NCBI GenBank assembly: GCA_033720815.1
Contig: JAWWBT010000103.1
Location: forward strand, 1 to 8,936
Length of the DNA stretch: 8,936 nt
DNA from: JAWWBS01 sp033720815
Lineage (GTDB): Bacteria > Pseudomonadota > Gammaproteobacteria > Natronospirales > JAJUFS01
Direction: 5' to 3'
In this document: piece by piece, positions 1 through 5,240 of the stretch
Layout of the letters: every line of letters starts with the position of its first letter
Numbering within the stretch: the first letter of the stretch is position 1
The notes under the pieces: generated by a model
Databases searched by the model: none
Told to the model about the DNA's origin: nothing
Seen by the model: only the letters and a program-made list of their open reading frames with translations
Program-made: the position numbers and the translations under genes

Positions 1-109
1 CGCCGTGTCCGTAAAGGATCGCCGGCACCTTGCCCGCACGACGCAGGCGGCGGCTCGCACCTTTCCCCTCGTCCTTGCGGGTTTCCGCATTCAGATTGAA
101 ATCAACCAT
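1..109 (-). CDS. rplY: 50S ribosomal protein L25 (partial, N-terminus)
   Basis: The reverse complement of bases 109-107 is ATG, and 36 codons run off the left edge of the window. The product begins MVDFNLNAETRKDEGKG and continues with SRRLRRAGKVPAILYG. This matches the N-terminus of the L25/TL5/Ctc family, in which a conserved Gly-Lys-Gly-Ala-Ser-Arg-Arg-Leu-Arg-Arg stretch is followed by V-P-A-I-L-Y-G. L25 binds 5S rRNA in the large ribosomal subunit; whether this is the short form or the longer Ctc form cannot be seen because the C-terminus is cut. The start is supported by a GAGG Shine-Dalgarno about 9 bases upstream (minus strand). It lies downstream of prs in the same orientation, the usual gammaproteobacterial order prs-rplY-pth. 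Confidence 0.9.
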   Translation of the reverse strand, partial: MVDFNLNAETRKDEGKGASRRLRRAGKVPAILYGHG

Positions 110-130
110 TACAATTACCTCGGTTTCGAG

Positions 131-161
131 TATTTAAAACCCGGGCCGCGACCAACCCGGG
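131..161 (-). terminator. Terminator- or attenuator-like hairpin between prs and rplY
   Basis: On the minus strand an 8-bp stem (bases 161-154 with 147-140, including CCCGGG on both sides and two G-U pairs) closes a 6-base loop. It is followed at once by four T residues and then AAAT. It sits 100 bases after the prs stop and 22 bases before rplY. It could end the prs transcript, or reduce read-through into rplY. The U-run is short, so termination would be partial at best. Confidence 0.5.
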
Positions 162-205
162 AGCAGTTTCCGGCCCTGCCATGCAGGACCGAGAAATTCA
201 GTCAT

Positions 206-275
206 CAATCGACGATTACCTTCGTTACGTCGTTCAGTCGACGATCTTCCTTGTTACGTCGTTCAATCGACGTAA
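206..275. repeat. Degenerate 29-bp tandem repeat overlapping the prs stop codon
   Basis: Two adjacent 29-base units (206-234 and 235-263) match at 23 of 29 positions. A third, partial copy starts at 264 and carries the last codons of prs. Each unit contains the reverse complement of GTCGA(T/C)TGA, so the Val-Asp-stop end of prs is copied three times. In the prs transcript, bases 275-268 and 261-254 form a perfect 8-bp stem with loop AUUGAA, so the prs stop codon lies mostly in the loop. No U-run follows. Possible roles are mRNA 3'-end stabilisation or simply slippage-generated duplication. Confidence 0.65.
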
Positions 276-1222
276 AGCGACGACACCGACTCTTCGTCGG
301 AAATGCGACGCATCGTCTCGGCCAGGATCTCGGCCGTGCCAAGCTGGCGGATACGACCGCAAGCCCTGGCTTCTTCGCTGAGCGGGATGGTGTCGGTCAC
401 GACCAGTTCATCCAGCTCGGAATTCGCGATGTTCTCGATTGCCTTGCCCGACAGCACCGGATGGGTGATGTAGGCATAAACGGCTTCCGCACCCTTTTCC
501 TTAAGGGCTCCGGCCGCCTTGCACAGCGTGCCCGCGGTATCGACAAGGTCGTCGACAATCATGCAGGCCTGGCCATCAATGTCGCCGATGATGTTCATCA
601 CCTGCGACTCGTTCGCCTTCGGGCGACGCTTGTCGATGATGGCGAGATCGGAATCATCCAGGCGCTTCGCAAAGGCTCGCGCGCGCACCACACCACCAAC
701 GTCCGGCGACACTACAACCAGTTCGCCGTGCTTCTTCATCAGCTTGTAGGCATCGCCCAGCAGCACCGGCGAGGCGTACACATTATCTACAGGAATATCG
801 AAGAACCCCTGGATCTGGTCGGCATGCAGGTCGACCGTCAGCACGCGATCCACGCCCGCTGATGTCAGCATGTTGGCCACCAGCTTCGCGGTAATCGGCA
901 CGCGTGTCGCACGCGGGCGGCGATCCTGTCGCGCGTAACCGAAATACGGCACCACGGCAGTGATGCGGCCGGCCGATGCACGCTTCATCGCGTCGACCAT
1001 TACCAGCAATTCCATCAACGACTCGTTCGACGGCGGGCAGGTCGACTGCACCAGGAAGACGTCGCGACCGCGTACGTTTTCCATGATCTCGACAGCGACT
1101 TCACCATCGGAGAACCGGCCGACGGAAATCTTCCCGAGCGGCAGCTGCAGCGTATTCGCAATGCCCTGTGCCAGTTCCGGATTTGCGTTTCCGGAGAAAA
1201 CCATCATGTTGCCGACAGACAT
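263..1222 (-). CDS. prs: Ribose-phosphate pyrophosphokinase (PRPP synthetase)
   Basis: Makes 5-phosphoribosyl-1-pyrophosphate from ribose 5-phosphate and ATP, the cytosolic precursor for purines, pyrimidines, NAD, histidine and tryptophan. At 319 residues it is close to the E. coli enzyme (315). Visible family motifs include FSGNANPELA near the N-terminus, GRFSDGE, the ATP-contacting RQDRR (residues 98-102), the LTVDLHADQIQGFFD stretch, the catalytic-loop DKRRP and the PRPP-binding VDDLVDTAGTL (about 223-233). The frame stays open 13 codons further upstream, but I chose the ATG at 1222 because a strong GGGGAG Shine-Dalgarno lies 6 bases before it and the upstream extension does not match the family. 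The stop lies in the loop of a hairpin within a 29-bp repeat. It is probably cotranscribed with the upstream tRNA-Gln, since no good separate promoter is visible in the leader. Confidence 0.97.
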   Translation of the reverse strand: MSVGNMMVFSGNANPELAQGIANTLQLPLGKISVGRFSDGEVAVEIMENVRGRDVFLVQSTCPPSNESLMELLVMVDAMKRASAGRITAVVPYFGYARQDRRPRATRVPITAKLVANMLTSAGVDRVLTVDLHADQIQGFFDIPVDNVYASPVLLGDAYKLMKKHGELVVVSPDVGGVVRARAFAKRLDDSDLAIIDKRRPKANESQVMNIIGDIDGQACMIVDDLVDTAGTLCKAAGALKEKGAEAVYAYITHPVLSGKAIENIANSELDELVVTDTIPLSEEARACGRIRQLGTAEILAETMRRISDEESVSSLYVD

Positions 1223-1361
1223 GCGAAACTCCCCTGCTGCTGTTTCCTGAGTCGTGTTCATCGGCTGGCGGCGCGGGCATGCCGACAGCGGTCAAGTTGT
1301 TCACCTGGCGTCCTGCCGGCTTGCCTGTCCGGCGCTCGAAGCTGCCTGGACGGCGGATGTG

Positions 1362-1380
1362 TGGCTGGGACGGCAGGATT
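1362..1380 (-). pseudogene. tRNA-Gln 3'-end fragment in the prs leader
   Basis: Bases 1362-1380 match 1483-1501, the CCA-bearing 3' end of the intact tRNA-Gln, at 18 of 19 positions. On the minus strand this covers the T-arm 3' strand, acceptor 3' strand, discriminator and CCA. The copy is 121 bp downstream of the gene (minus-strand sense). Duplicated tRNA 3' ends are typical attachment-site scars of integrative elements, but no integrase is present here, so the origin is uncertain. Confidence 0.6.
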
Positions 1381-1440
1381 GATTCGCCCTTCGGGCCCGC
1401 GCTCCGCGCGGTCATCCTGCCGGCGACTCTGTTTGTCGCC
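1371..1440 (-). other. Structured prs leader: three-way junction plus hairpin
   Basis: A perfect 9-bp stem (1371-1379 with 1414-1422) encloses two further perfect hairpins: 1386-1389/1393-1396 with a 3-base loop, and 1397-1402/1406-1411 with a 3-base loop. A third perfect 6-bp hairpin (1422-1427/1435-1440) abuts the junction. The left arm of the outer stem is the duplicated tRNA-Gln 3' fragment. All of this lies in the transcribed spacer between tRNA-Gln and prs. No U-run follows, so it is not an ordinary terminator. It could be a processing signal separating the tRNA from prs mRNA, or a REP-like element. The rest of the leader, 1223-1361, shows only the prs Shine-Dalgarno. Confidence 0.5.
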
Positions 1441-1482
1441 TTGATACCATCCGGCGCCACTGGCTGCCTTGATGGTCACGTT

Positions 1483-1557
1483 TGGCTGGGGCGGCAGGAT
1501 TCGAACCTGCGAATCACGGGATCAAAACCCGATGCCTTACCGCTTGGCTACGCCCCA
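1483..1557 (-). tRNA. tRNA-Gln (anticodon UUG)
   Basis: A 75-base cloverleaf on the minus strand: acceptor TGGGGCG paired with CGCCCCA, D-arm GCC/GGC, anticodon loop TTTTGAT giving UUG, T-arm GCAGG/CCTGC with loop TTCGAAT, discriminator G and encoded CCA. The U at position 1 is typical of tRNA-Gln and its unusual 1-72 pair. One oddity is that the top pair of the anticodon stem (27-43) is U-U rather than U-A. tRNA-Gln directly upstream of prs is a common gammaproteobacterial arrangement. It lies downstream of two tandem partial copies of itself and a sigma-70-like promoter. Confidence 0.96.
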
Positions 1558-1582
1558 ATTTTCCTTTCAAGCAACCGGAATT

Positions 1583-1632
1583 CGGGATCAAAACCCGATG
1601 CCCATTGCCTACCGGGGCCTGGCTACGCCCCA
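1583..1632 (-). pseudogene. Truncated tRNA-Gln copy 1 (5' part with UUG anticodon arm)
   Basis: Read on the minus strand it starts with the same bases as tRNA-Gln (TGGGGCGTAGCCA). It then has a rewritten D-arm about 9 bases longer, followed by an intact anticodon arm TCGGG-TTTTGAT-CCCGA, which restores the U-A pair at 27-43 that the functional gene has lost. Recognisable T-arm, acceptor 3' strand and CCA are absent, so it cannot make a charged tRNA. The acceptor-like GGGGC can instead pair with GCCCC in the altered D-region. It should be transcribed as part of the tRNA precursor. Confidence 0.85.
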
Positions 1633-1657
1633 ATTTTCCTTTCAAGCAACCGGAATT

Positions 1658-1706
1658 CGGGATCAAAACCCGATGCCCATTGCCTACCGGGGCCTGGCTA
1701 CGCCCC
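1658..1706 (-). pseudogene. Truncated tRNA-Gln copy 2 (5' part with UUG anticodon arm)
   Basis: Identical to copy 1 but displaced by 75 bases, except that its very first base is A instead of T on the minus strand (base 1707), marking the repeat edge. It carries the same altered D-region and the same complete anticodon stem-loop with UUG, and has no T-arm or acceptor 3' strand. It is the copy nearest the promoter. Confidence 0.82.
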
Positions 1707-1728
1707 TGATCTGGGTGCTTCTGCCGCT

Positions 1729-1773
1729 GGCCGCTCTCGCGGCCCGGCTAGTACCCGGCTGCGATAAGCAGCC
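1729..1773 (-). other. Two perfect GC-rich hairpins in the tRNA-Gln precursor leader
   Basis: On the minus strand, 1773-1768/1762-1757 forms a 6-bp hairpin (GGCTGC/GCAGCC, loop TTATC). After 12 bases, 1744-1739/1734-1729 forms GGCCGC/GCGGCC with a GAGA (GNRA-type) tetraloop. Neither is followed by a U-run. They lie between the promoter and the truncated tRNA copies, and could stabilise the precursor 5' end or guide processing. This is inference from sequence only. No coding signal was found between 1707 and 1908. Confidence 0.4.
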
Positions 1774-1818
1774 TGCGATGACTCGGGATGGCAAACCCCG
1801 GTCGCGAGAAAGCCGCAT

Positions 1819-1847
1819 ATTTTCCCGTTCGGGCTTTTCCGTGTCAA
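1819..1847 (-). promoter_or_regulatory. Sigma-70-type promoter for tRNA-Gln/prs
   Basis: On the minus strand TTGACA (bases 1847-1842, a perfect -35) is followed after 17 bases by GAAAAT (1824-1819, 4 of 6 to the -10 consensus). Transcription would start near 1812, about 255 bases before the intact tRNA, and run through both truncated copies. A 6-bp inverted repeat, CCCGTT/AACGGG (1824-1829 and 1853-1858), brackets the -35 and could be an operator or coincidence. Confidence 0.6.
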
Positions 1848-1908
1848 TGCAAAACGGGCGTGGCAGGCGGGATCAGGCAGGATTTTCGGCGATATGTGGC
1901 CGATTTGT

Positions 1909-2556
1909 TCAGTCCTGGCTCGACTCGGCGGATTTCGCGCTGCCTTCGCCAGGCAAGACCCATTCATCAATGACAAGGCGGATCCGCAATTCGTCGCGCT
2001 GCAAGGTGAGCTTGCGGGGCATTATTTCTCCCCCATCGCGCTCGACATACTGTGAAATCTCCAGCTCCCACGCCCCCTGGCGGAGCGACTGCAGGCGACC
2101 TGCACCGTCGATTTCGATATCTCGCGCCTTCCCGGGGCCTGGCAATCCCCGCACCCAGTAGGGCATCTGCTCCAGCGGAACGGTCCAGCCCAGTTCCCAG
2201 TACAGGTCGCGCTCCGGATTGCGGGTATAGAGCTCGCCGCCATCAGATGTCTTCAGCACCAGTTCCTCTGCGCTGCCGACGATACGGGTATTGCCCGCAC
2301 CAAACGGCCCGAAGAGCTGGCCGTCGAAGTAATCGCCCTGCTGTTCCCAGATGATGTTCGCGCTCTGGCCGTCCTCGGCGGTACGGATGGCAATACGCCC
2401 TTCCAGGCTCCAGTCTTCCATGGCAAGAAGCCGCGCCCGCCGGGCTTCCCAGGCTTCTGCATCTTCGCCCGCCACGCGCGGCGCGAGGGTTTCACAGGCC
2501 GCCAGAGTAAACGCCAGCAGCGGGATAGCGAGGAATCGGGCCAACTGGCCAGTCAT
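1909..2556 (-). CDS. lolB: Outer-membrane lipoprotein receptor LolB
   Basis: LolB receives lipoproteins from the periplasmic carrier LolA and inserts them into the inner leaflet of the outer membrane. The 215-residue product has a lipoprotein signal peptide: arginine at 7, hydrophobic core 8-18 and lipobox LAAC with the acylated cysteine at 21. Glu follows the cysteine, so there is no Asp retention signal, which fits outer-membrane sorting. The mature part shows the family pattern W-S-L-E-G-R-I-A-I near the start, a WEQQGDYFDGQLFGPFG stretch and YWVRGLPGPG. I chose the ATG at 2556 because it places the signal peptide correctly; the frame extends to a TTG at 2604 that adds a polar stretch before the signal. 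Shine-Dalgarno is weak. It is divergent from hemA, the standard arrangement. The neighbour normally found downstream, ispE, is absent. Confidence 0.9.
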   Translation of the reverse strand: MTGQLARFLAIPLLAFTLAACETLAPRVAGEDAEAWEARRARLLAMEDWSLEGRIAIRTAEDGQSANIIWEQQGDYFDGQLFGPFGAGNTRIVGSAEELVLKTSDGGELYTRNPERDLYWELGWTVPLEQMPYWVRGLPGPGKARDIEIDGAGRLQSLRQGAWELEISQYVERDGGEIMPRKLTLQRDELRIRLVIDEWVLPGEGSAKSAESSQD

Positions 2557-2620
2557 TGGATACGGCAAGGTTTCTCCGGATTTCACGGTAATGAAGCAGG
2601 GCAAGGATACCAGCCGACGC

Positions 2621-2626
2621 TACAAT
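2621..2626 (+). promoter_or_regulatory. Possible -10 element of the hemA-prfA promoter
   Basis: TACAAT matches the sigma-70 -10 consensus at 5 of 6 positions and lies 63 bases before the hemA ATG in the 132-bp lolB-hemA divergent spacer. No recognisable -35 is found 16-18 bases upstream, so the call is tentative or would need an activator. Confidence 0.35.
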
Positions 2627-2688
2627 ACGCTGTGTTAAACTTTGGCGCTTTCAGGCCCGCACCTCCAGGACAGTCGCAGCACGCGCAC

Positions 2689-3978
2689 ATGGCTTTTTTC
2701 ACCCTTGGAATAAATCACCAGACGGCCCCGGTCGAGATTCGCGAGAAGCTCGCGTTCAACCGTGCCGAACTGCCGCAGGCCCTGGCGGCCCTGCGCGACC
2801 TGCCCGAGGTCGAGGAAGTCGTGCTGCTGTCGACCTGCAACCGCACGGAAGTCTACTGCGCGGTGGATGGCGACTCACCCTCCGCAGTGCTGGACTGGCT
2901 GGCCTCGGCACGCGCGGACATGGACCCGGGCGTACGCGACCGCTTCTACACCTACAGCGAAGACGAGGTGGTGCGCCACCTGCTCCGCGTCGCCTGCGGC
3001 CTCGATTCGCTGGTGATCGGCGAACCCCAGATTTTCGGCCAGCTGAAGCAGGCCTACGACGATGCGCGCACCCACGACACCGTCGGCCCGCTGATGCATC
3101 GCCTGTTCCAGTACGGCTTTTCCGTGGCCAAGCAGGTGCGCACGGAAACGGCAATCGGCGCAAACGCCGTCTCGGTTGCCTACGCAGCCGTCAACCTCGC
3201 ACGACAGATCTTCGGCGACCTGAACAGGCACACCGCGCTGCTCATCGGGGCCGGCGAAACCATCGAGCTCGCTGCGAGCTACCTGCATGACCGCAAGCTG
3301 GCGCGCATGATCGTGGCAAACCGAACTGCCGAGCGCGCGCAGGAAGTCGCTTCCCGTTACAAGGGCTTTGCGATCCCCCTGGACGAAATCGGCGCCCATG
3401 TGGGCGAAGCAGACATCGTGATTGCCTCGACCGCCAGCCCGGACGTCATCCTGACCCGCAAGGCCGTCGAAAAGGCACTTGCCGGACGCAAGCATCGCCC
3501 GATCTTCATGGTCGACATTGCCGTGCCGCGCGACATCGAAAGCAGCGTTGGCGAACTCGATGACGTCTATCTCTACACGGTTGACGACCTGCAGGGCGTG
3601 ATCGAGGAAAACCGCGCCTCACGTGAACAGGCGGCACAGGATGCCGAGGAAATCGTCGAGGCGAAGGTCTCCCTGTTCCTCGAGCAACTGCACAGCCTCG
3701 ATGCCGTACCGCTGATCCGCGGCCTTCGCGACAAGGGCGAAGCCGAGAAACGTCGCGCGCTGGAAAAGGCCGAGCGCATGCTGGCTGCAGGCAAGCCTGC
3801 CGATGAAGTCATGCTGTGGCTGGCGAACACGCTGACCAACCGCCTGCTTCATGCACCGACATCGACGTTACGCGATGCTGCCAGCGAACTGCGCCCGGAC
3901 CTGGTGCGCGCGGCGCGCGAATTGTTCGAGCTTGATGAAACGAAGCAGGACAAGGACCCTTCCGAGGACAAGCGGTGA
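2689..3978 (+). CDS. hemA: Glutamyl-tRNA reductase
   Basis: Reduces glutamyl-tRNA(Glu) with NADPH to glutamate-1-semialdehyde, the first committed step of C5-pathway tetrapyrrole (heme) synthesis, in the cytosol. The 429-residue product has the catalytic domain with TLGINHQTAPVEIRE (5-19) and the nucleophilic cysteine C50 in LSTCNRTEVY, the conserved GEPQI (111-115), a Rossmann NADPH site around GAGETIELAA (187-196), and a helical C-terminal dimerisation domain (about 325-429). I start at the ATG at 2689 because it aligns with the family N-terminus. A GTG at 2632 is in frame but adds a Pro/Gln-rich, non-family extension. No convincing Shine-Dalgarno precedes the ATG. The stop overlaps the prfA start by 4 bp (GTGA), so the two are translationally coupled. 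Confidence 0.97.
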   Translation: MAFFTLGINHQTAPVEIREKLAFNRAELPQALAALRDLPEVEEVVLLSTCNRTEVYCAVDGDSPSAVLDWLASARADMDPGVRDRFYTYSEDEVVRHLLRVACGLDSLVIGEPQIFGQLKQAYDDARTHDTVGPLMHRLFQYGFSVAKQVRTETAIGANAVSVAYAAVNLARQIFGDLNRHTALLIGAGETIELAASYLHDRKLARMIVANRTAERAQEVASRYKGFAIPLDEIGAHVGEADIVIASTASPDVILTRKAVEKALAGRKHRPIFMVDIAVPRDIESSVGELDDVYLYTVDDLQGVIEENRASREQAAQDAEEIVEAKVSLFLEQLHSLDAVPLIRGLRDKGEAEKRRALEKAERMLAAGKPADEVMLWLANTLTNRLLHAPTSTLRDAASELRPDLVRAARELFELDETKQDKDPSEDKR

Positions 3979-5060
3979 AGGATTCGATCCGCAACAAGCT
4001 TGAACGACTCGTCGAACGACATGAGGAAGTCTCAGGCCTGCTGGCCGACCCGGATGTCATCGGCGAACAGGACAGGTTCCGGAAACTGTCGCAGGAATTT
4101 GCCCGCCTCGAACCGCTGCGCAAGTCGTTTCGCGCCTTCGAGCAGGCAGAAGCCGATCTCGCGGAAGCAGAAAAGCTCGCAGAAGAAGACGACGCGGACA
4201 TGCGTGCCATGGCCGCAGACGAGATCGAGTCGGCGCGCGAAAAACTGGAATCCCTCGAACCCGAACTGCTGGCGCACCTGTTGCCGCGCGACCCGCACGA
4301 CGACAGCAACCTCTACCTAGAAATCCGTGCCGGTACCGGCGGCGATGAAGCAGCACTATTCGCCGGCGACCTGTTCCGCATGTATACCCGCTACGCCGAA
4401 GCACAGCGCTGGCAGATGGAAATCCTTTCGGCCTCGGAAGGCGAGCACGGCGGCTACAAGGAAATCATCAGCCGGGTCATCGGGCACGGCGCCTACTCAC
4501 GGCTGAAATTCGAATCCGGCGCGCATCGCGTGCAACGCGTTCCGGAAACCGAAAGCCAGGGTCGCATCCACACCTCGGCCTGCACGGTCGCCGTGATGCC
4601 CGAAGTCGAGGCGGTCGGAGAAATCGACATCAACCCGAATGACATCAAGGTTGATACTTTCCGCGCGTCCGGTGCGGGCGGCCAGCACGTCAACAAGACG
4701 GATTCGGCCATTCGCATCACTCACCTGCCAACCGGCATCGTCGTCGAATGCCAGGAAGAACGATCGCAGCACAAGAATCGCGCGAAGGCGCTTGCCTACC
4801 TTCAGGCCCGCCTACTGGGCGCGGAGCAGGAACGCCAGCAGACCGAGCAGTCCGAAACTCGCAAGAAGCTGGTGGGCTCGGGTGATCGTTCGGAACGCAT
4901 CCGTACCTACAATTTCCCGCAGGGCCGCGTCACCGACCACCGCATCAACCTGACGATCTACAAGCTGGACCAGGTAATGCAGGGGCAGCTGGACGAGATC
5001 ATCGAACCGCTGATGAACGAATACCAGGCCGACCAACTGGCCGAACTGTCGGCAACGTGA
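3975..5060 (+). CDS. prfA: Peptide chain release factor 1
   Basis: RF1 reads UAA and UAG stop codons and triggers peptidyl-tRNA hydrolysis on the ribosome. The 361-residue product matches E. coli RF1 (360) end to end. It shows a helical N-terminal domain, EVRAGTGGDEAALFAGDL-like sequence near 115-132 (here EIRAGTGG), the codon-reading P-x-T tripeptide as PET (190-192) in RVPETESQGR, and the catalytic GGQ (235-237) in SGAGGQHVNKTDS, followed by the ECQEERSQHKN motif. Translation starts at GTG, overlapping the hemA stop as GTGA, so no separate ribosome binding site is needed. prmC (hemK), which methylates the GGQ glutamine and normally follows prfA, is not here. Lys after VN (Thr in E. coli) is a conservative difference. 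Confidence 0.97.
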   Translation: MKDSIRNKLERLVERHEEVSGLLADPDVIGEQDRFRKLSQEFARLEPLRKSFRAFEQAEADLAEAEKLAEEDDADMRAMAADEIESAREKLESLEPELLAHLLPRDPHDDSNLYLEIRAGTGGDEAALFAGDLFRMYTRYAEAQRWQMEILSASEGEHGGYKEIISRVIGHGAYSRLKFESGAHRVQRVPETESQGRIHTSACTVAVMPEVEAVGEIDINPNDIKVDTFRASGAGGQHVNKTDSAIRITHLPTGIVVECQEERSQHKNRAKALAYLQARLLGAEQERQQTEQSETRKKLVGSGDRSERIRTYNFPQGRVTDHRINLTIYKLDQVMQGQLDEIIEPLMNEYQADQLAELSAT

Positions 5061-5075
5061 CCTTTTAATGAAACG

Positions 5076-5104
5076 TTGACGGTCATCCGATTCCATGCGA
5101 AATT
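5076..5104 (+). promoter_or_regulatory. Candidate promoter of the lysAC leader transcript
   Basis: TTGACG (5076-5081, 5 of 6 to the -35 consensus), a 17-base spacer ending TGC (an extended -10 TGn), and GAAATT (5099-5104, 3 of 6). The predicted start near 5111 lies directly at the leader-peptide ATG at 5112, implying a leaderless or nearly leaderless mRNA. This agrees with the lack of a Shine-Dalgarno before that ATG. Positions are read directly; promoter activity is inferred. Confidence 0.5.
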
Positions 5105-5111
5105 CCGGCCC

Positions 5112-5186
5112 ATGAACCAGGCATCTACCATCGCGCTGAAGAAAAAACCTCTCCTGCAAGCGGGAGAGAAGTTCGTGCGCGCCTGA
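5112..5186 (+). CDS. Lysine-rich leader peptide of lysAC (24 aa)
   Basis: A 24-codon open frame, MNQASTIALKKKPLLQAGEK followed by FVRA and TGA. Codons 10-12 are three consecutive lysines (AAG AAA AAA, 5139-5147), with another at codon 20. It ends 93 bp before lysAC, whose product makes lysine, and 22 bp before a strong terminator hairpin. The Lys run directly abuts the 5' strand of an RNA hairpin (5149-5168). This is the geometry of amino-acid-specific leader peptides such as those of the thr, his and trp operons. No Shine-Dalgarno is seen, and a leaderless start is plausible. A competing 6-codon ORF starts at 5095 in another frame. I know of no named family for it. Confidence 0.65.
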   Translation: MNQASTIALKKKPLLQAGEKFVRA

Positions 5187-5218
5187 GTTTAAAGGCAAAC
5201 CGGATTCGAAAAACCCGC
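5149..5218 (+). promoter_or_regulatory. Alternative RNA hairpins of the lysAC attenuator
   Basis: Region 1 (5149-5156) pairs with region 2 (5161-5168) as an 8-bp stem with loop CAAG, including one U-G pair. Region 2 also contains GCGGG (5160-5164), which can instead pair with CCCGC (5214-5218) of the terminator's 5' strand, strengthened by UUCG (5172-5175) pairing with CGAA (5207-5210). The two structures exclude each other, and the second destroys the terminator. A ribosome stalled at Lys codons 5139-5147 would cover region 1 and leave region 2 free to form the antiterminator. A ribosome that reaches the stop at 5184 would cover region 2 and allow termination. The pairing is seen in the sequence; the mechanism is inferred. 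Confidence 0.6.
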
Positions 5219-5240
5219 ACCGAAAGGTAGCGGGTTTTTT
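5209..5240 (+). terminator. Intrinsic terminator (attenuator) upstream of lysAC
   Basis: A perfect 10-bp stem (5209-5218 with 5230-5239) has a small inner ACC-GAAA-GGT hairpin in its loop, and the 3' side runs into six T residues (5235-5240). It lies 40 bp before the lysAC ATG, so it would block lysAC unless bypassed. It can also end transcripts from hemA-prfA. Confidence 0.85.

Larger units (their letters stand above)
1545..1706. repeat. Exact 75-bp tandem repeat built on the tRNA-Gln 5' part
   Basis: The sequence from 1545 to 1619 is repeated without a mismatch at 1620-1694, and a 12-base third start follows at 1695-1706. On the minus strand each unit consists of a tRNA-Gln-like 5' segment plus about 25 bases that also form the immediate 5' flank of the intact tRNA. 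The repeat begins inside the intact tRNA (its first 13 bases), so the duplication arose from the tRNA locus itself. Perfect identity suggests recent amplification or gene conversion. Confidence 0.95.

Noticed and set aside
206..275. CRISPR-like array
   Set aside because: Units are directly adjacent without unique spacers, are degenerate, number fewer than three, and no cas genes are near.
1362..1557. Attachment sites (attL/attR) of an integrated element at tRNA-Gln
   Set aside because: The duplicated tRNA 3' ends are only 121 bp apart and enclose no integrase or cargo. At most this is a scar.
1168..1767. Plus-strand open frames across the tRNA-Gln region that contain an internal peptide repeat
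   Set aside because: The peptide repeat comes from the 75-bp tRNA-derived DNA repeat (a multiple of 3), and the flanking frame is the antisense of tRNA-Gln and the prs leader. Such tRNA-shadow proteins are a common misannotation.
1698..1976. Minus-strand 92-codon frame as a possible ispE remnant
   Set aside because: Its translation shows none of the GHMP-kinase features (no Gly/Ser-rich ATP loop, no N-terminal PAKLNL-type motif), and it overlaps the lolB 3' end and the promoter.
2632..2688. Upstream GTG start for hemA adding 19 residues
   Set aside because: The extension is not family-like, overlaps the expected transcription start after the TACAAT -10, and the ATG at 2689 matches the usual N-terminus.
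2875..3495. Minus-strand frame antisense to hemA (206 codons)
   Set aside because: It is a mirror of the hemA codon pattern with no recognisable domain or ribosome binding site.
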